Below are positions 24,919 to 33,833 of a stretch of 64,000 nt of DNA, piece after piece (the stretch's first letter is position 1; each line of letters begins with the position of its first letter). The stretch spans positions 5,478,501 to 5,542,500 of the forward strand of contig NZ_JAUSYD010000001.1 of the NCBI RefSeq assembly GCF_030816615.1, read 5' to 3'. Under the pieces are notes generated by a model. It saw only the letters and a list, made by a program, of their open reading frames with translations. It had not been told where the DNA came from and ran no database searches. The position numbers and the translations under genes were made by a program. The stretch comes from Streptomyces sp. B1I3 (GTDB taxonomy: Bacteria > Actinomycetota > Actinomycetes > Streptomycetales > Streptomycetaceae).

Positions 24919-26997
24919 TCACCCGGCCGCTTCCACCCGCACCGCGCACACCTTGAACTCGGGCATCCGCGAGGTCGGGTCCAGGGCCGGATTCGTCAGG
25001 GAGTTGGCCCGCCCCTCACCCGGCCAGTGGAACGGCATGAAGACGGTGTCCTGCCGGATCGCCACCGTGATCCGGGCCGGTGCCTGAGCGCGCCCGCGCC
25101 GCGAGGTGACCGCGACCTGGTCACCCTCGGCCACCCCGATCCGCTCGGCGAGCCGCGGATGCAACTCGACGAACGGCCCCGGCGCGGCGGCGTTCAGCTC
25201 GGCCACCCTGCGGGTCTGCGCCCCCGACTGGTACTGGGACACCACCCGACCCGTGGTCAGCACCACCGGGTACTCGGCATCCGTCTCCTCCGCCGCGGGC
25301 CGGTGGGTCACCGCGACGAACCGCGCCCGTCCGTCGTCCGTGGCGAACCGGTCCAGGAACAGCCGTGGCGTCCCCGGGTGCTCCTCGTCCGGGCAGGGCC
25401 AGAACACCCCGTCCTCCGCCGCGATCCTGCCGTAGGTGATGCCCGCGTAGTCGGCGGGGCCGCCCGCCGAGGCCCGCCGCAACTCGTCGAAGACCTCCTC
25501 CGGATCGGCCGGGAACCCCTTCCCGTGCCCCAGCAGCCCCGCCAGGGCGTTCAGCACCTCCAGGTCGCTGCGCACCCCCTCGGGCGCGGTGACCGCCCGC
25601 TGCCGCAGCAGCACCCGGCCCTCCAGACTGGTCGTGGTCCCGCTCTCCTCGGCCCACTGCGTCACCGGCAGGACCACGTCGGCCAGCGCCGCCGTCTCCG
25701 ACAGCACGACGTCGGCGACGGCCAGGAAGTCCAACGACCGCAGCCGCTCCTCGACATGACCCGCGTTCGGCGCGGACACCACCGGGTTGGACCCCATCAC
25801 CAGCAGCGCCCGCACGTCCTGCCCCAACGCGTCCAGCAGCTCGTACGCGCTGCGCCCCGGCCCCGGCAGCGTGTCGGGGTCGACGCCCCAGACGCCCGCC
25901 ACGTGGCGGCGCGCCGCAGGGTCCGTGAGCTTGCGGTAGCCCGGGAGCTGGTCGGCCTTCTGGCCGTGCTCCCGGCCGCCCTGGCCGTTGCCCTGACCGG
26001 TCAGACAGCCGTACCCGGACAGCGGGCGCCCCGCCCGGCCGGTGGCCAGCGCGAAGTTGATCCAGGCCCCGACGGTGTCCGTGCCCTTCGACTGCTGTTC
26101 GGGACCGCGCGCCGTGAGCACCATCCCGCTCCCGGCCCCGCAGAACATGTCGACGGCCTCGCGCAGCTGCGGTACGGGCACCCCGGTGATGCGCTCCACC
26201 AGCTCCGGCCAGTGCGCCATCGCGCCCGCCCGGGCCTCGTCCCAGCCGCTCGTGCGGGTGCGGACGAACTCCTCGTCCACCCGCCCGTCCGCCACCACGA
26301 GGTGCAGCATGCCGAGCGCCAGGGCGAGATCCGTGCCCGGCCGGGGCGCCAGGTGCAGGTCCGCCTGCTCGGCGGTCCTCGTCCGGCGCGGGTCGATGAC
26401 GACGAGACGGCCGCCGTTCTCGCGCAGCTCGGTCAGATAGCGCAGGGCAGGCGGCATCGTCTCCGCGAGGTTCGAGCCGACCAGGATCACGCACCCGGTC
26501 CGGGGGATGTCCTCCAGCGGGAACGGCAGCCCCCGGTCGAGCCCGAACGCCCGCTGGTGCGCGGCGGCGGCGGAGGACATGCAGAAGCGGCCGTTGTAGT
26601 CGATCTGCGAGGTACCGAGCACCACCCGGGCGAACTTCCCGAGCGCGTACGCCTTCTCGTTCGTGAGCCCGCCCCCGCCGAACACGCCCACGGCGTCCGC
26701 CCCGTGCCCGGCCCGCGTCCCGCGCAGCCCGTCGGCGATCCGTCCCAGCGCCTCGTCCCAGCCGGCCGGCTCCAGTTCACCGCTCACCGCGCCGCGCACG
26801 AGGGGCGAGGTCAGCCGCACACCGGCTGCCAGCACGGCGGGCGCGGTGCGGCCCTTGCCGCACAGCGCGCCCCGGTTGACGGGGAAATCGGTGCGCTCCA
26901 CGACCTCGACCACCGTGCCGTCGGTGACCGGTCGCAGTTTCATCCCGCACTGAAGAGCGCAGTAGGGGCAGTGGGTGGGCGTCTCGGTGCGGGCCAT
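24919..26997 (-). CDS. nasA: Assimilatory nitrate reductase catalytic subunit, NasA-like
   Basis: Molybdopterin enzyme of 692 residues expected to reduce nitrate to nitrite in the cytoplasm. The N-terminal 4Fe-4S ligands are Cys10, Cys13, Cys17 and Cys46 (THCPYCALQCG, RGALCGKG). Mo-cofactor regions include FGGGGLTNEKAY, FCMSSAAAAHQRAFG, CVILVGSNLAETMP, GKGTDTVGAWINFALATGR-like and VLTTGRVVSQYQSGAQTRR. No signal peptide, as expected for an assimilatory enzyme. The 2Fe-2S C-terminal domain of longer NasA proteins is absent. A GlnR-like array precedes it. The nitrite it makes would feed NirBD at 15-18 kb. Confidence 0.9.
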   Translation of the reverse strand: MARTETPTHCPYCALQCGMKLRPVTDGTVVEVVERTDFPVNRGALCGKGRTAPAVLAAGVRLTSPLVRGAVSGELEPAGWDEALGRIADGLRGTRAGHGADAVGVFGGGGLTNEKAYALGKFARVVLGTSQIDYNGRFCMSSAAAAHQRAFGLDRGLPFPLEDIPRTGCVILVGSNLAETMPPALRYLTELRENGGRLVVIDPRRTRTAEQADLHLAPRPGTDLALALGMLHLVVADGRVDEEFVRTRTSGWDEARAGAMAHWPELVERITGVPVPQLREAVDMFCGAGSGMVLTARGPEQQSKGTDTVGAWINFALATGRAGRPLSGYGCLTGQGNGQGGREHGQKADQLPGYRKLTDPAARRHVAGVWGVDPDTLPGPGRSAYELLDALGQDVRALLVMGSNPVVSAPNAGHVEERLRSLDFLAVADVVLSETAALADVVLPVTQWAEESGTTTSLEGRVLLRQRAVTAPEGVRSDLEVLNALAGLLGHGKGFPADPEEVFDELRRASAGGPADYAGITYGRIAAEDGVFWPCPDEEHPGTPRLFLDRFATDDGRARFVAVTHRPAAEETDAEYPVVLTTGRVVSQYQSGAQTRRVAELNAAAPGPFVELHPRLAERIGVAEGDQVAVTSRRGRAQAPARITVAIRQDTVFMPFHWPGEGRANSLTNPALDPTSRMPEFKVCAVRVEAAG

Positions 26998-27019
26998 GCG
27001 TCCAGCGTGCGAGCCGGGT

Positions 27020-27057
27020 ATTACGGGCGCCGGTGCCTCCGGTTACGCCCCCGGTAC
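27020..27057 (-). promoter_or_regulatory. GlnR-like box array upstream of nasA
   Basis: On the minus strand the pentamers GTACC, GTAAC, CACCG and GTAAT are each separated by exactly 6 bases, ending 22 bases before the nasA ATG. Same 11-bp periodicity as at the nir operon. nasA is a known GlnR target in Streptomyces; the site itself is inferred. Confidence 0.6.
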
Positions 27058-27064
27058 GCACCCC

Positions 27065-27805
27065 TCAGCCCGGGTCACCCGGCGCGGTGAGGTCGGCCGC
27101 CAGCGCCTGGGTCACCCCGGTCTCGCGCGGCCCGAGGAAGTGCGGATCCGGTCGCAGGACCGTGTCCATGAGCGCCTTGCCCGCCGCCAGCACCTCCCGG
27201 GCCCCGCCGTAGTACCAGGTCACATCGTGTACGGCGTCGACGCCCACCCCGTACGCGTCGATGCCGGCGGACCGGCACAGGGCTATCGCCCGCCGGATGT
27301 GGAAGCCCTGGCTCACCAGCACCGCCCGGTCGACGCCGAATATCCTCTTGGCCCGGACGCAGGAGTCCCAGGTGTCGAAGCCCGCGTAGTCGCTGACGAT
27401 CCGGTCGTCCGGCACCCCGTGCCCCGTGAGGTAGGCGCGCATGGCGTCCGGCTCGTCGTACTCCTCGCGGCTGTTGTCCCCGGTGACCAGGACGACCCTC
27501 ACCTTGCCGGTCCGGTACAGCTCGGCCGCCGCGTCCAGCCGGTGGGCGAGGTACGGCGACGGTCTGCCCTGCCACAGCCCCGCCCCGAACACCACGGCGA
27601 CCTGCTGCGCCGGGACGTCACCCGCCGTCCGCACCCGGGCGTCGGCCGTGCCGTACAGCCAGGCGGCCGGCGCCAGGGCGGCCACACAGGCCGCCATCAG
27701 CCCCTGCACCAGCCGCCGCTGCCCCCGCCGGGTGCGCGGCAGCCGTGGTCGCAGCGCCCCTGCCCGGGCGCGCCACCGCGGCCACCTCGGCGTCTTCGGC
27801 CCCAT
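27065..27805 (-). CDS. DUF218/YdcF-SanA-like membrane protein
   Basis: A 246-residue protein: a basic N-terminus (about 35 residues), one membrane helix (LMAACVAALAPAAWLYG), then a DUF218 domain with VAVVFGAGLWQGRPS, VLVTGDNSREEYDEPDAM, FDTWDSCVRAKRIFGV and VLVSQGFHIRRAIALCRSAG. SanA/ElyC relatives affect envelope integrity or peptidoglycan precursor metabolism. ATG at 27805 was chosen because AGGAGG lies 7 bases upstream. Its stop is close to the nasA operator; no functional link with nasA is evident. Confidence 0.87.
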   Translation of the reverse strand: MGPKTPRWPRWRARAGALRPRLPRTRRGQRRLVQGLMAACVAALAPAAWLYGTADARVRTAGDVPAQQVAVVFGAGLWQGRPSPYLAHRLDAAAELYRTGKVRVVLVTGDNSREEYDEPDAMRAYLTGHGVPDDRIVSDYAGFDTWDSCVRAKRIFGVDRAVLVSQGFHIRRAIALCRSAGIDAYGVGVDAVHDVTWYYGGAREVLAAGKALMDTVLRPDPHFLGPRETGVTQALAADLTAPGDPG

Positions 27806-27937
27806 CGGGTCTCCTCCTGTCGCTGCCGGTCCGTCTGCGGAACAGGACGAACGCGCGGGGGAAAAGGTTCGCCGCCCACCGCGACCGCTCCTCCTGACAC
27901 CGGGGGGCCGCACTCCGTGAGGCAGCGGAAAACACCC

Positions 27938-27964
27938 GTGACCGCCGCGAAACGGCCCGGCAAC
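27938..27964 (+). promoter_or_regulatory. GlnR-like box upstream of the sirohydrochlorin chelatase gene
   Basis: GTGAC-n6-GAAAC (27938-27953) is an exact match to the gTnAC-n6-GaAAC half-operator, followed after 6 bases by GCAAC (27960-27964). It lies 22 bases before the ATG. This would tie siroheme synthesis to nitrogen control; inferred from motif. Confidence 0.6.
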
Positions 27965-27986
27965 GTGCGCCCGGCACCATCACTCC

Positions 27987-28790
27987 ATGACCGGAACCCG
28001 CAGGCCCACGCACCGCACCCGGAACGCCGCCCGGCCGTCCGCCCCCACCCTGGTCGCCGTCGCGCACGGCAGCCGGGACCCACAGGCCCTGCGTACCGTC
28101 CTGGAGCTCCTGGAGCTCGTACGGGAGCTGCGTCCCGGTCTCGACGTCCGGCTCGGGCACATCGAGCTGAACGAGCCCCTGCTGCCGGCGACGCTGGCCG
28201 GTATCGGCGCCGGCGACGCTGTACTCGTACCGCTGCTGCTCGGCCGCGGCCACCACGTCCGGTACGACCTGCCCCGCGCGGCCGCCGGGGCGGGCGCCCT
28301 GCGGACCCGCCTCGCCGCACCGCTCGGGCCGCACCCCCTGCTCGTCGAGGCCCTGTACGAGCGGCTCGTCGAGGCCGGCTGGCGGGCCGAGGACGGTACG
28401 AGCCGCAGCTCGGCCGTCGTGCTCGCCGCCGCCGGATCACGCGACCCCGACTCGGCCGTCGACGCCCGCCGCACCGCCCGCATGCTCAGCGACCGGCTCG
28501 GCGGCGTGCCCGTCGTCCCCGCCTACGCCTCGGCTGCCACGCCCACCGTGCCCGTCGCCCTGCGCGCCCTAGCGGCACGGGGGCGCCACCGGGTCGCCGT
28601 CGCCTCGTACTTCGCCGCGCCAGGCCGCTTCGCGACGGCCGCGGCCGCCGCCGCCCCGGGGGTCGCCGCGGCACCGCTCGGCGCGCACCCCGCGATGGCA
28701 CGGCTCCTGCTGCACCGCTACGACCAGGCGGCCGGCGCGGCCTCCTCCCGCGAGGACCTCGCCCGGCCCCTCCTCATGGCCACCGCCTGA
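27987..28790 (+). CDS. Sirohydrochlorin chelatase (CbiX-like, two-domain)
   Basis: A 267-residue cytoplasmic chelatase that inserts Fe2+ (or Co2+) into sirohydrochlorin. Two CbiX domains: the first begins LVAVAHGSRDPQALRT with the metal-binding His, the second VVLAAAGSRDPDSAVDARR, where His is replaced by Ala, as is usual in two-domain forms. A second His candidate is in GRGHHVRYDL. With NirB requiring siroheme and a GlnR-like site upstream, ferrochelation for nitrite reductase is the most likely role. Confidence 0.88.
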   Translation: MTGTRRPTHRTRNAARPSAPTLVAVAHGSRDPQALRTVLELLELVRELRPGLDVRLGHIELNEPLLPATLAGIGAGDAVLVPLLLGRGHHVRYDLPRAAAGAGALRTRLAAPLGPHPLLVEALYERLVEAGWRAEDGTSRSSAVVLAAAGSRDPDSAVDARRTARMLSDRLGGVPVVPAYASAATPTVPVALRALAARGRHRVAVASYFAAPGRFATAAAAAAPGVAAAPLGAHPAMARLLLHRYDQAAGAASSREDLARPLLMATA

Positions 28791-28851
28791 CCCTTCCCGT
28801 CGGCCCGGCCGCTGACGGCCTGCCCGTGGGCAGGCCGTTACTGTCGGGGCC

Positions 28852-30180
28852 ATGGACGGTACGCACGCCCCCCGGGACACACAGGAGTACGGCCCCACCC
28901 CCTACGGCACGGGGGACACCGAGCGCTGGGACACCGAGCAGGACAAGCGGCCCGGGCGCACCGCCTTCCAGCGCGACCGGGCGCGCGTGCTGCACTCCGC
29001 CGCCCTGCGCAGGCTCGCGGGGAAGACCCAGGTCGTCACGCCCGGCACCCGCAGCCTGGCCTGGGACGCCAGCCCCCGGACGCGGCTCACGCACTCCCTG
29101 GAGTGCGCCCAGGTCGGCCGGGAACTCGGTGCCGCGCTCGGCTGCGACCCCGACCTCGTCGAGACGGCGTGCCTCGCCCACGACATGGGCCACCCGCCCT
29201 TCGGGCACAACGGCGAACAGGCGCTCAACGACTTCGCGTCGGACTGCGGCGGCTTCGAGGGCAACGCCCAGTCGCTGCGCCTGCTGACCCGGCTGGAACC
29301 CAAGCGCTTCGTCCGCGACCCGCGCAGCGGCGAGCTCGTCAGCGTCGGGCTCAACCTCACCCGCGCCGCCCTGGACGCGGCCACCAAGTACCCCTGGCCC
29401 CGTGGCGCCCACCCGACCGACCCGGGGTCACCGAAATTCGGGGTGTACGAGGACGACCTGCCGGTCTTCGACTGGGTCCGCACCGGCGCGCCCCGGGACC
29501 GCAAGTGTTTCGAGGCCCAGGTCATGGACTGGTCCGACGACGTCGCCTACTCCGTGCACGACTTCGAGGACGGGCTGCACGCCGGGCACATCGACCCGAA
29601 CTGCCTCTTCGCCGAACCCGAGCGCAGGGAGATCTGGGAGGTCGCCATCGGGCGGTACGTCCCGGTGGACACCGATCCGCAGGAGCTCGCGGACGCCCTC
29701 GACCGGCTCGTCGCCCAGGAGTGGTGGCCGCACGGTTACGACGGCTCCGCGGTCGCCCAGGCACGGCTCAAGGACGCGACGAGCCAGCTCATCGGCCGGT
29801 TCTGCCTCGCCGCGGAGACCGCCACCCACGCGGTGCACGGCCCTGGGCGGCTCGGCAGGTACGGCGCCGAACTCGTCGTCCCGGCCGAGGTCCGCAACGA
29901 GTGCGCCGTACTCAAGGCCGTCGCCGACCGCTACGTCATGCAGCGCGCCGAGCAGGCGGCCATCCGCGCCGACCAGCGCATCGTCATCGCCGAGCTCGCC
30001 GCCGCGCTCACGGCCCGCGCGCCCGAGGGCCTGGAGCCCCAGTTCCGCGCGCTGTACGAGGCGGCGCCCGACGACCGCGCCCGCAAGAGGGTCCTCGTCG
30101 ACCAGATCGCCGCGCTGACCGACGCATCGGCACGTTCCCTGCACCGAACGCTCACCGGGGTTCGGCACACTGGGCCATGA
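28852..30180 (+). CDS. dgt: Deoxyguanosinetriphosphate triphosphohydrolase
   Basis: HD-domain enzyme of 442 residues that hydrolyses dGTP (or other dNTPs) to the nucleoside and triphosphate. The HD metal ligands appear as RTRLTHSLECAQVGREL and CLAHDMGHPPFGHNGEQALN, and the downstream DWSDDVAYSVHDFED carries further ligands. N-terminal RTAFQRDRARVLHSAALRRLAGKTQV is the family signature. Located 4-5 genes before dnaG, a common neighbourhood in actinobacteria and consistent with a role in DNA precursor balance. Confidence 0.95.
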   Translation: MDGTHAPRDTQEYGPTPYGTGDTERWDTEQDKRPGRTAFQRDRARVLHSAALRRLAGKTQVVTPGTRSLAWDASPRTRLTHSLECAQVGRELGAALGCDPDLVETACLAHDMGHPPFGHNGEQALNDFASDCGGFEGNAQSLRLLTRLEPKRFVRDPRSGELVSVGLNLTRAALDAATKYPWPRGAHPTDPGSPKFGVYEDDLPVFDWVRTGAPRDRKCFEAQVMDWSDDVAYSVHDFEDGLHAGHIDPNCLFAEPERREIWEVAIGRYVPVDTDPQELADALDRLVAQEWWPHGYDGSAVAQARLKDATSQLIGRFCLAAETATHAVHGPGRLGRYGAELVVPAEVRNECAVLKAVADRYVMQRAEQAAIRADQRIVIAELAAALTARAPEGLEPQFRALYEAAPDDRARKRVLVDQIAALTDASARSLHRTLTGVRHTGP

Positions 30181-30299
30181 CCGGGCCGCACGACCACCGG
30201 GTGTGACCCGGCCGGGGAACACCCTCTTTCGCCATCACGCTGCGTGCGGGACGCTCGCAGGTGGCGGCGCCGCGCAGCACAGCACCGAGGAGGCATCAA

Positions 30300-31559
30300 G
30301 TGGTCGACGCACATCGCACGTTCGTCATCGTCGGCGGGGGACTGGCCGGAGCGAAGGCGGCCGAGACACTCCGGGCGGAGGGTTTCAGCGGCCGGGTGAT
30401 CCTGATCGGTGACGAGCGCGACCATCCGTACGAACGGCCTCCCCTGTCCAAGGGGTACCTGGCGGGCAAGGACGAACGGGACAGCGTCTTCGTCCACGGG
30501 GCGGCGTGGTACGCCGGGGCCGACATCGAGCTGCACCTCGGCCAGGTCGTCACGTCCATCGACCGGGCCGGCCGGTCCGTGCAGCTCGGCGACAACACCG
30601 TCGTCCACTACGACAAGCTGCTGCTCGCCACCGGCTCCGAGCCGCGCCGCCTCGACATCCCCGGCACCGACCTGGTCGGTGTCCACCACCTGCGCCGCCT
30701 CGCCCACGCCGACCGGCTGCGCAACGTGCTGACGTCCCTCGGCCGTGACAACGGCCATCTGGTGATCGCCGGAGGCGGCTGGATCGGCCTGGAGGTCGCC
30801 GCCGCGGCCCGCGGCTACGGCGCCGAGGTGACGGTCGTCGAACCCTCCGCCACCCCGCTGTACCACGTCATCGGCCCGGAGCTCGGCCAGATCTTCACCG
30901 ATCTGCACAGCGAGCACGGTGTCCGCTTCCACTTCGGCGCCCGTCTCACCGAGATCGCCGGGCAGGACGGTCTGGTCCTCGCCGCCCGCACCGACGACGG
31001 TGAGGAGCACCCGGCCCACGACGTGCTCGCCGCGATCGGCGCGGCACCGCGCACCGCCCTCGCCGAGGCCGCCGGGCTGGAGACGGCCGACCGCGCGCAC
31101 GGCGGAGGCGTCGCCGTCGACGCCTCCCTGCGCACCTCCGACCCGCACATCTTCGCCGCCGGGGACATCGCGGCCGTCGACCATCCGCTGTTCGGGACCC
31201 GGCTGCGCGTGGAGCACTGGGCGAACGCCCTGAACACCGGCCCGGCGGCCGCGCGGGCCATGCTCGGCCTGGACGTGTCCTACGACCGGGTGCCGTACTT
31301 CTTCTCCGACCAGTACGACCTGGGCCTGGAGTACTCCGGCTGGGCGCCGCCCGGCTCGTACGACCAGGTCGTCATCCGCGGGGACGCCGGCAAGCGGGAG
31401 TTCATCGCGTTCTGGCTGAAGGACCGCCGGGTGCTCGCCGGCATGAACGTCAATGTGTGGGACGTCACCGACACCATCCAAGGGCTGGTCCGGGCCGGCC
31501 GGCCGGTCGACCCGGACGTGCTGGGGGACCCGTCGGTGCCGCTGGAATCCCTGCTCTGA
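30300..31559 (+). CDS. FAD-dependent ferredoxin/rubredoxin reductase-like protein
   Basis: A 419-residue flavoprotein of the pyridine-nucleotide disulfide oxidoreductase superfamily without redox Cys pair. FAD motif FVIVGGGLAGAKAAETL near residue 10; NAD motif LVIAGGGWIGLEVAAAARG near 150; ASDPHIFAAGDIAAV-type FAD motif near 280; and a C-terminal reductase domain (VEHWANALNTG, PYFFSDQYDLGLEYSGW). It would pass electrons from NAD(P)H to a ferredoxin. GTG at 30300 was chosen because GAGGAGG ends 6 bases upstream. No ferredoxin is adjacent. Confidence 0.88.
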   Translation: MVDAHRTFVIVGGGLAGAKAAETLRAEGFSGRVILIGDERDHPYERPPLSKGYLAGKDERDSVFVHGAAWYAGADIELHLGQVVTSIDRAGRSVQLGDNTVVHYDKLLLATGSEPRRLDIPGTDLVGVHHLRRLAHADRLRNVLTSLGRDNGHLVIAGGGWIGLEVAAAARGYGAEVTVVEPSATPLYHVIGPELGQIFTDLHSEHGVRFHFGARLTEIAGQDGLVLAARTDDGEEHPAHDVLAAIGAAPRTALAEAAGLETADRAHGGGVAVDASLRTSDPHIFAAGDIAAVDHPLFGTRLRVEHWANALNTGPAAARAMLGLDVSYDRVPYFFSDQYDLGLEYSGWAPPGSYDQVVIRGDAGKREFIAFWLKDRRVLAGMNVNVWDVTDTIQGLVRAGRPVDPDVLGDPSVPLESLL

Positions 31560-31708
31560 CCCGGCCGCGCGGCCTCTCCGCGGCCCCGCACGGTGGTTCC
31601 CGCGGCTCTCCGGCTTCCCCCGGCCGCCCCCCGGACCGGCCGGCACCGTGGCCCCCCGCCCGCGGCCGGCCGGTCCTGGACCTCCGGCCCCACCCGTAGA
31701 CTTCACTC

Positions 31709-33616
31709 GTGGCAGGCAGGATCAATGACGACGACGTGAAGGCGGTCCGGGACGCGGTCCCGATCGACGCCGTCGTGTCCGAGTACCTCCAACTGCGCAA
31801 CGCCGGCGGCGGAAACCTCAAGGGCCTGTGCCCCTTCCACGACGAGAAGTCCCCCTCCTTCCAGGTGAGCCCGAGCAAGGGCCTCTTCCACTGCTTCGGC
31901 TGCCAGGAGGGCGGCGACACGATCGCCTTCGTGATGAAGATCGACCACCTCACCTTCTCCGAGACGGTCGAGCGCCTCGCCGCCAAGGCGGGCATCACCC
32001 TGCGGTACGAGGAGGGCGGCTACAACCCCTCCCACCAGCGCGGCGAGCGCATCCGCCTGATCGAGGCGCACCAGGCCGCCGCCGACTTCTACCGTGAGCA
32101 GCTGATCGGCCCCGAAGCGGAGATCGGCCGCAGGTTTCTCGCGGAGCGCGGTTTCGACCAGGACGCGGCGGCGCACTTCGGCGTCGGTTACAGCCCCGCC
32201 GGCTGGGACCACCTCACCCGTTACCTGCGCGGCAAGGGCTTCAGCGACAAGGAGCTCATCACCTCCGGCCTCTCCCAGGACGGCCGCCGCGGTCCCATCG
32301 ACCGCTTCCGCGGCCGGCTGATGTGGCCGATCAGCGACACCTCCGGGGAGATCGTCGGGTTCGGTGCCCGCAAGCTCCGCGACGACGACAACGGCCCGAA
32401 GTACCTGAACACCCCCGAGACCTCGATCTACAAGAAGTCCCAGGTGCTGTACGGCATCGACCTGGCCAAGAAGGACATCGCCAAGGCCAGCCGGGCCGTC
32501 GTCGTCGAGGGCTACACCGACGTCATGGCCTGCCACCTCGCCGGGGTCACCACGGCCATCGCCACCTGCGGCACCGCGTTCGGCAACGACCACATCAAGA
32601 TCCTCCGACGGCTGCTGATGGACAACGGCAGTGCCCGCGTGATCTTCACCTTCGACGGGGACGCGGCCGGCCAGAAGGCCGCCCTGCGCGCCTTCGAGGA
32701 CGACCAGAAGTTCGCCGCCGAGACCTACATCGCCATCGCCCCGGACAACATGGACCCGTGCGACCTGCGCCTCGCCAAGGGCGACGACGCCGTCCGTGAC
32801 CTGGTCGAACCCCGCACGCCCCTCTTCGAGTTCGCGCTCCGCCAGATCGTCGGCCGGTACGACCTGGAGACCCCTGCGGGCCGGGCCGCGGCGCTGGACG
32901 AGGCGGCGCCCGTCGTCGCCCGTATCAAGAACAGCTCCTCGCAGCACGAGGTCGCCGTCCAGCTGGCCGGCATGCTGGGCATCCTCGACACCCAGTTCGT
33001 CGTCAAGCGGGTCGGCCAGCTCGCCCGCTGGGCCCGCGACCGGGGTGATCGCGGACCCGCGCAGGGCGGCCCCTCGCGCGGCGGCCCCCCGCAGCACCAG
33101 GTCCAGGCCCCGAAGGCGCCGTCCGGCCCGGCGCTCAACCTCCGCAGCCCCGCCCACCGCACCGAGCGCGAGCTGCTCAAGCTCGCCCTGCAGAAGCCCG
33201 CCCTGGTCTCCCCGGCCTTCGACGCCTACGGCGTCGACGAGTTCACCGCCCCGCCGTACGCGGCGGTGCGCCAGTGCATCGCGGACGCCGGCGGCGCCGA
33301 GCAGGGCATGGCCGAGACCCGTGACTACCTGGCGCGTGTGCTGGACGCGGCACCCCACGACACCGTGCGCAACCTCGTCACGGAGCTCGCCGTCGAGGTG
33401 TTCCACGGCAAGTCCATCGACGAGACGTACGCGGGCATGCAGCTCGTCCAGGTCCGGCTGCGCGCCGTCGACCGCAGGATCGACGACGTCCAGGGCAGCC
33501 TCGCCCGCCTCGGGAGCAACGTGGCCCCCGAACACCTGGCCGCCGCGCAGAACGAGGTCTGGGTCCTCCAGCAGTACGCGCAGTCGCTCCGGAGTCACGG
33601 CACCGACGCGCTCTGA
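31709..33616 (+). CDS. dnaG: DNA primase
   Basis: Makes RNA primers at the replication fork; 635 residues. The N-terminal CHC2 zinc-binding domain shows CPFHDEKSPSF and HCFGCQEGGD (about residues 38-70). The TOPRIM catalytic core contains VVVEGYTDVMACHLAG and IFTFDGDAAGQKAA. The linker near residue 450 is Gly/Pro/Gln-rich (GPAQGGPSRGGPPQH), then the C-terminal DnaB-interacting domain. GTG start. It is followed after 217 bp by an HrdA-like sigma factor gene, a frequent Streptomyces arrangement. Confidence 0.96.
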   Translation: MAGRINDDDVKAVRDAVPIDAVVSEYLQLRNAGGGNLKGLCPFHDEKSPSFQVSPSKGLFHCFGCQEGGDTIAFVMKIDHLTFSETVERLAAKAGITLRYEEGGYNPSHQRGERIRLIEAHQAAADFYREQLIGPEAEIGRRFLAERGFDQDAAAHFGVGYSPAGWDHLTRYLRGKGFSDKELITSGLSQDGRRGPIDRFRGRLMWPISDTSGEIVGFGARKLRDDDNGPKYLNTPETSIYKKSQVLYGIDLAKKDIAKASRAVVVEGYTDVMACHLAGVTTAIATCGTAFGNDHIKILRRLLMDNGSARVIFTFDGDAAGQKAALRAFEDDQKFAAETYIAIAPDNMDPCDLRLAKGDDAVRDLVEPRTPLFEFALRQIVGRYDLETPAGRAAALDEAAPVVARIKNSSSQHEVAVQLAGMLGILDTQFVVKRVGQLARWARDRGDRGPAQGGPSRGGPPQHQVQAPKAPSGPALNLRSPAHRTERELLKLALQKPALVSPAFDAYGVDEFTAPPYAAVRQCIADAGGAEQGMAETRDYLARVLDAAPHDTVRNLVTELAVEVFHGKSIDETYAGMQLVQVRLRAVDRRIDDVQGSLARLGSNVAPEHLAAAQNEVWVLQQYAQSLRSHGTDAL

Positions 33617-33833
33617 GCGCGACCCCCCCCGCTCCGGCGTACGTCCCTCCTCCGCCCACCGCGCGTCAGCACGCCGTTACGCACCGGGCGCAAAAAGTCA
33701 CCGCACGCCCCTCGTGGCGGCGATGTGTCGTACCCCACACTGGATGCCGGTGCCTGACTCATCGGAGCGCGGCCGGTCCATCCCGGGCCTCCATCCCCCG
33801 CGATCCGGCAGCGATCACCTGGAGGTCGCCCCC

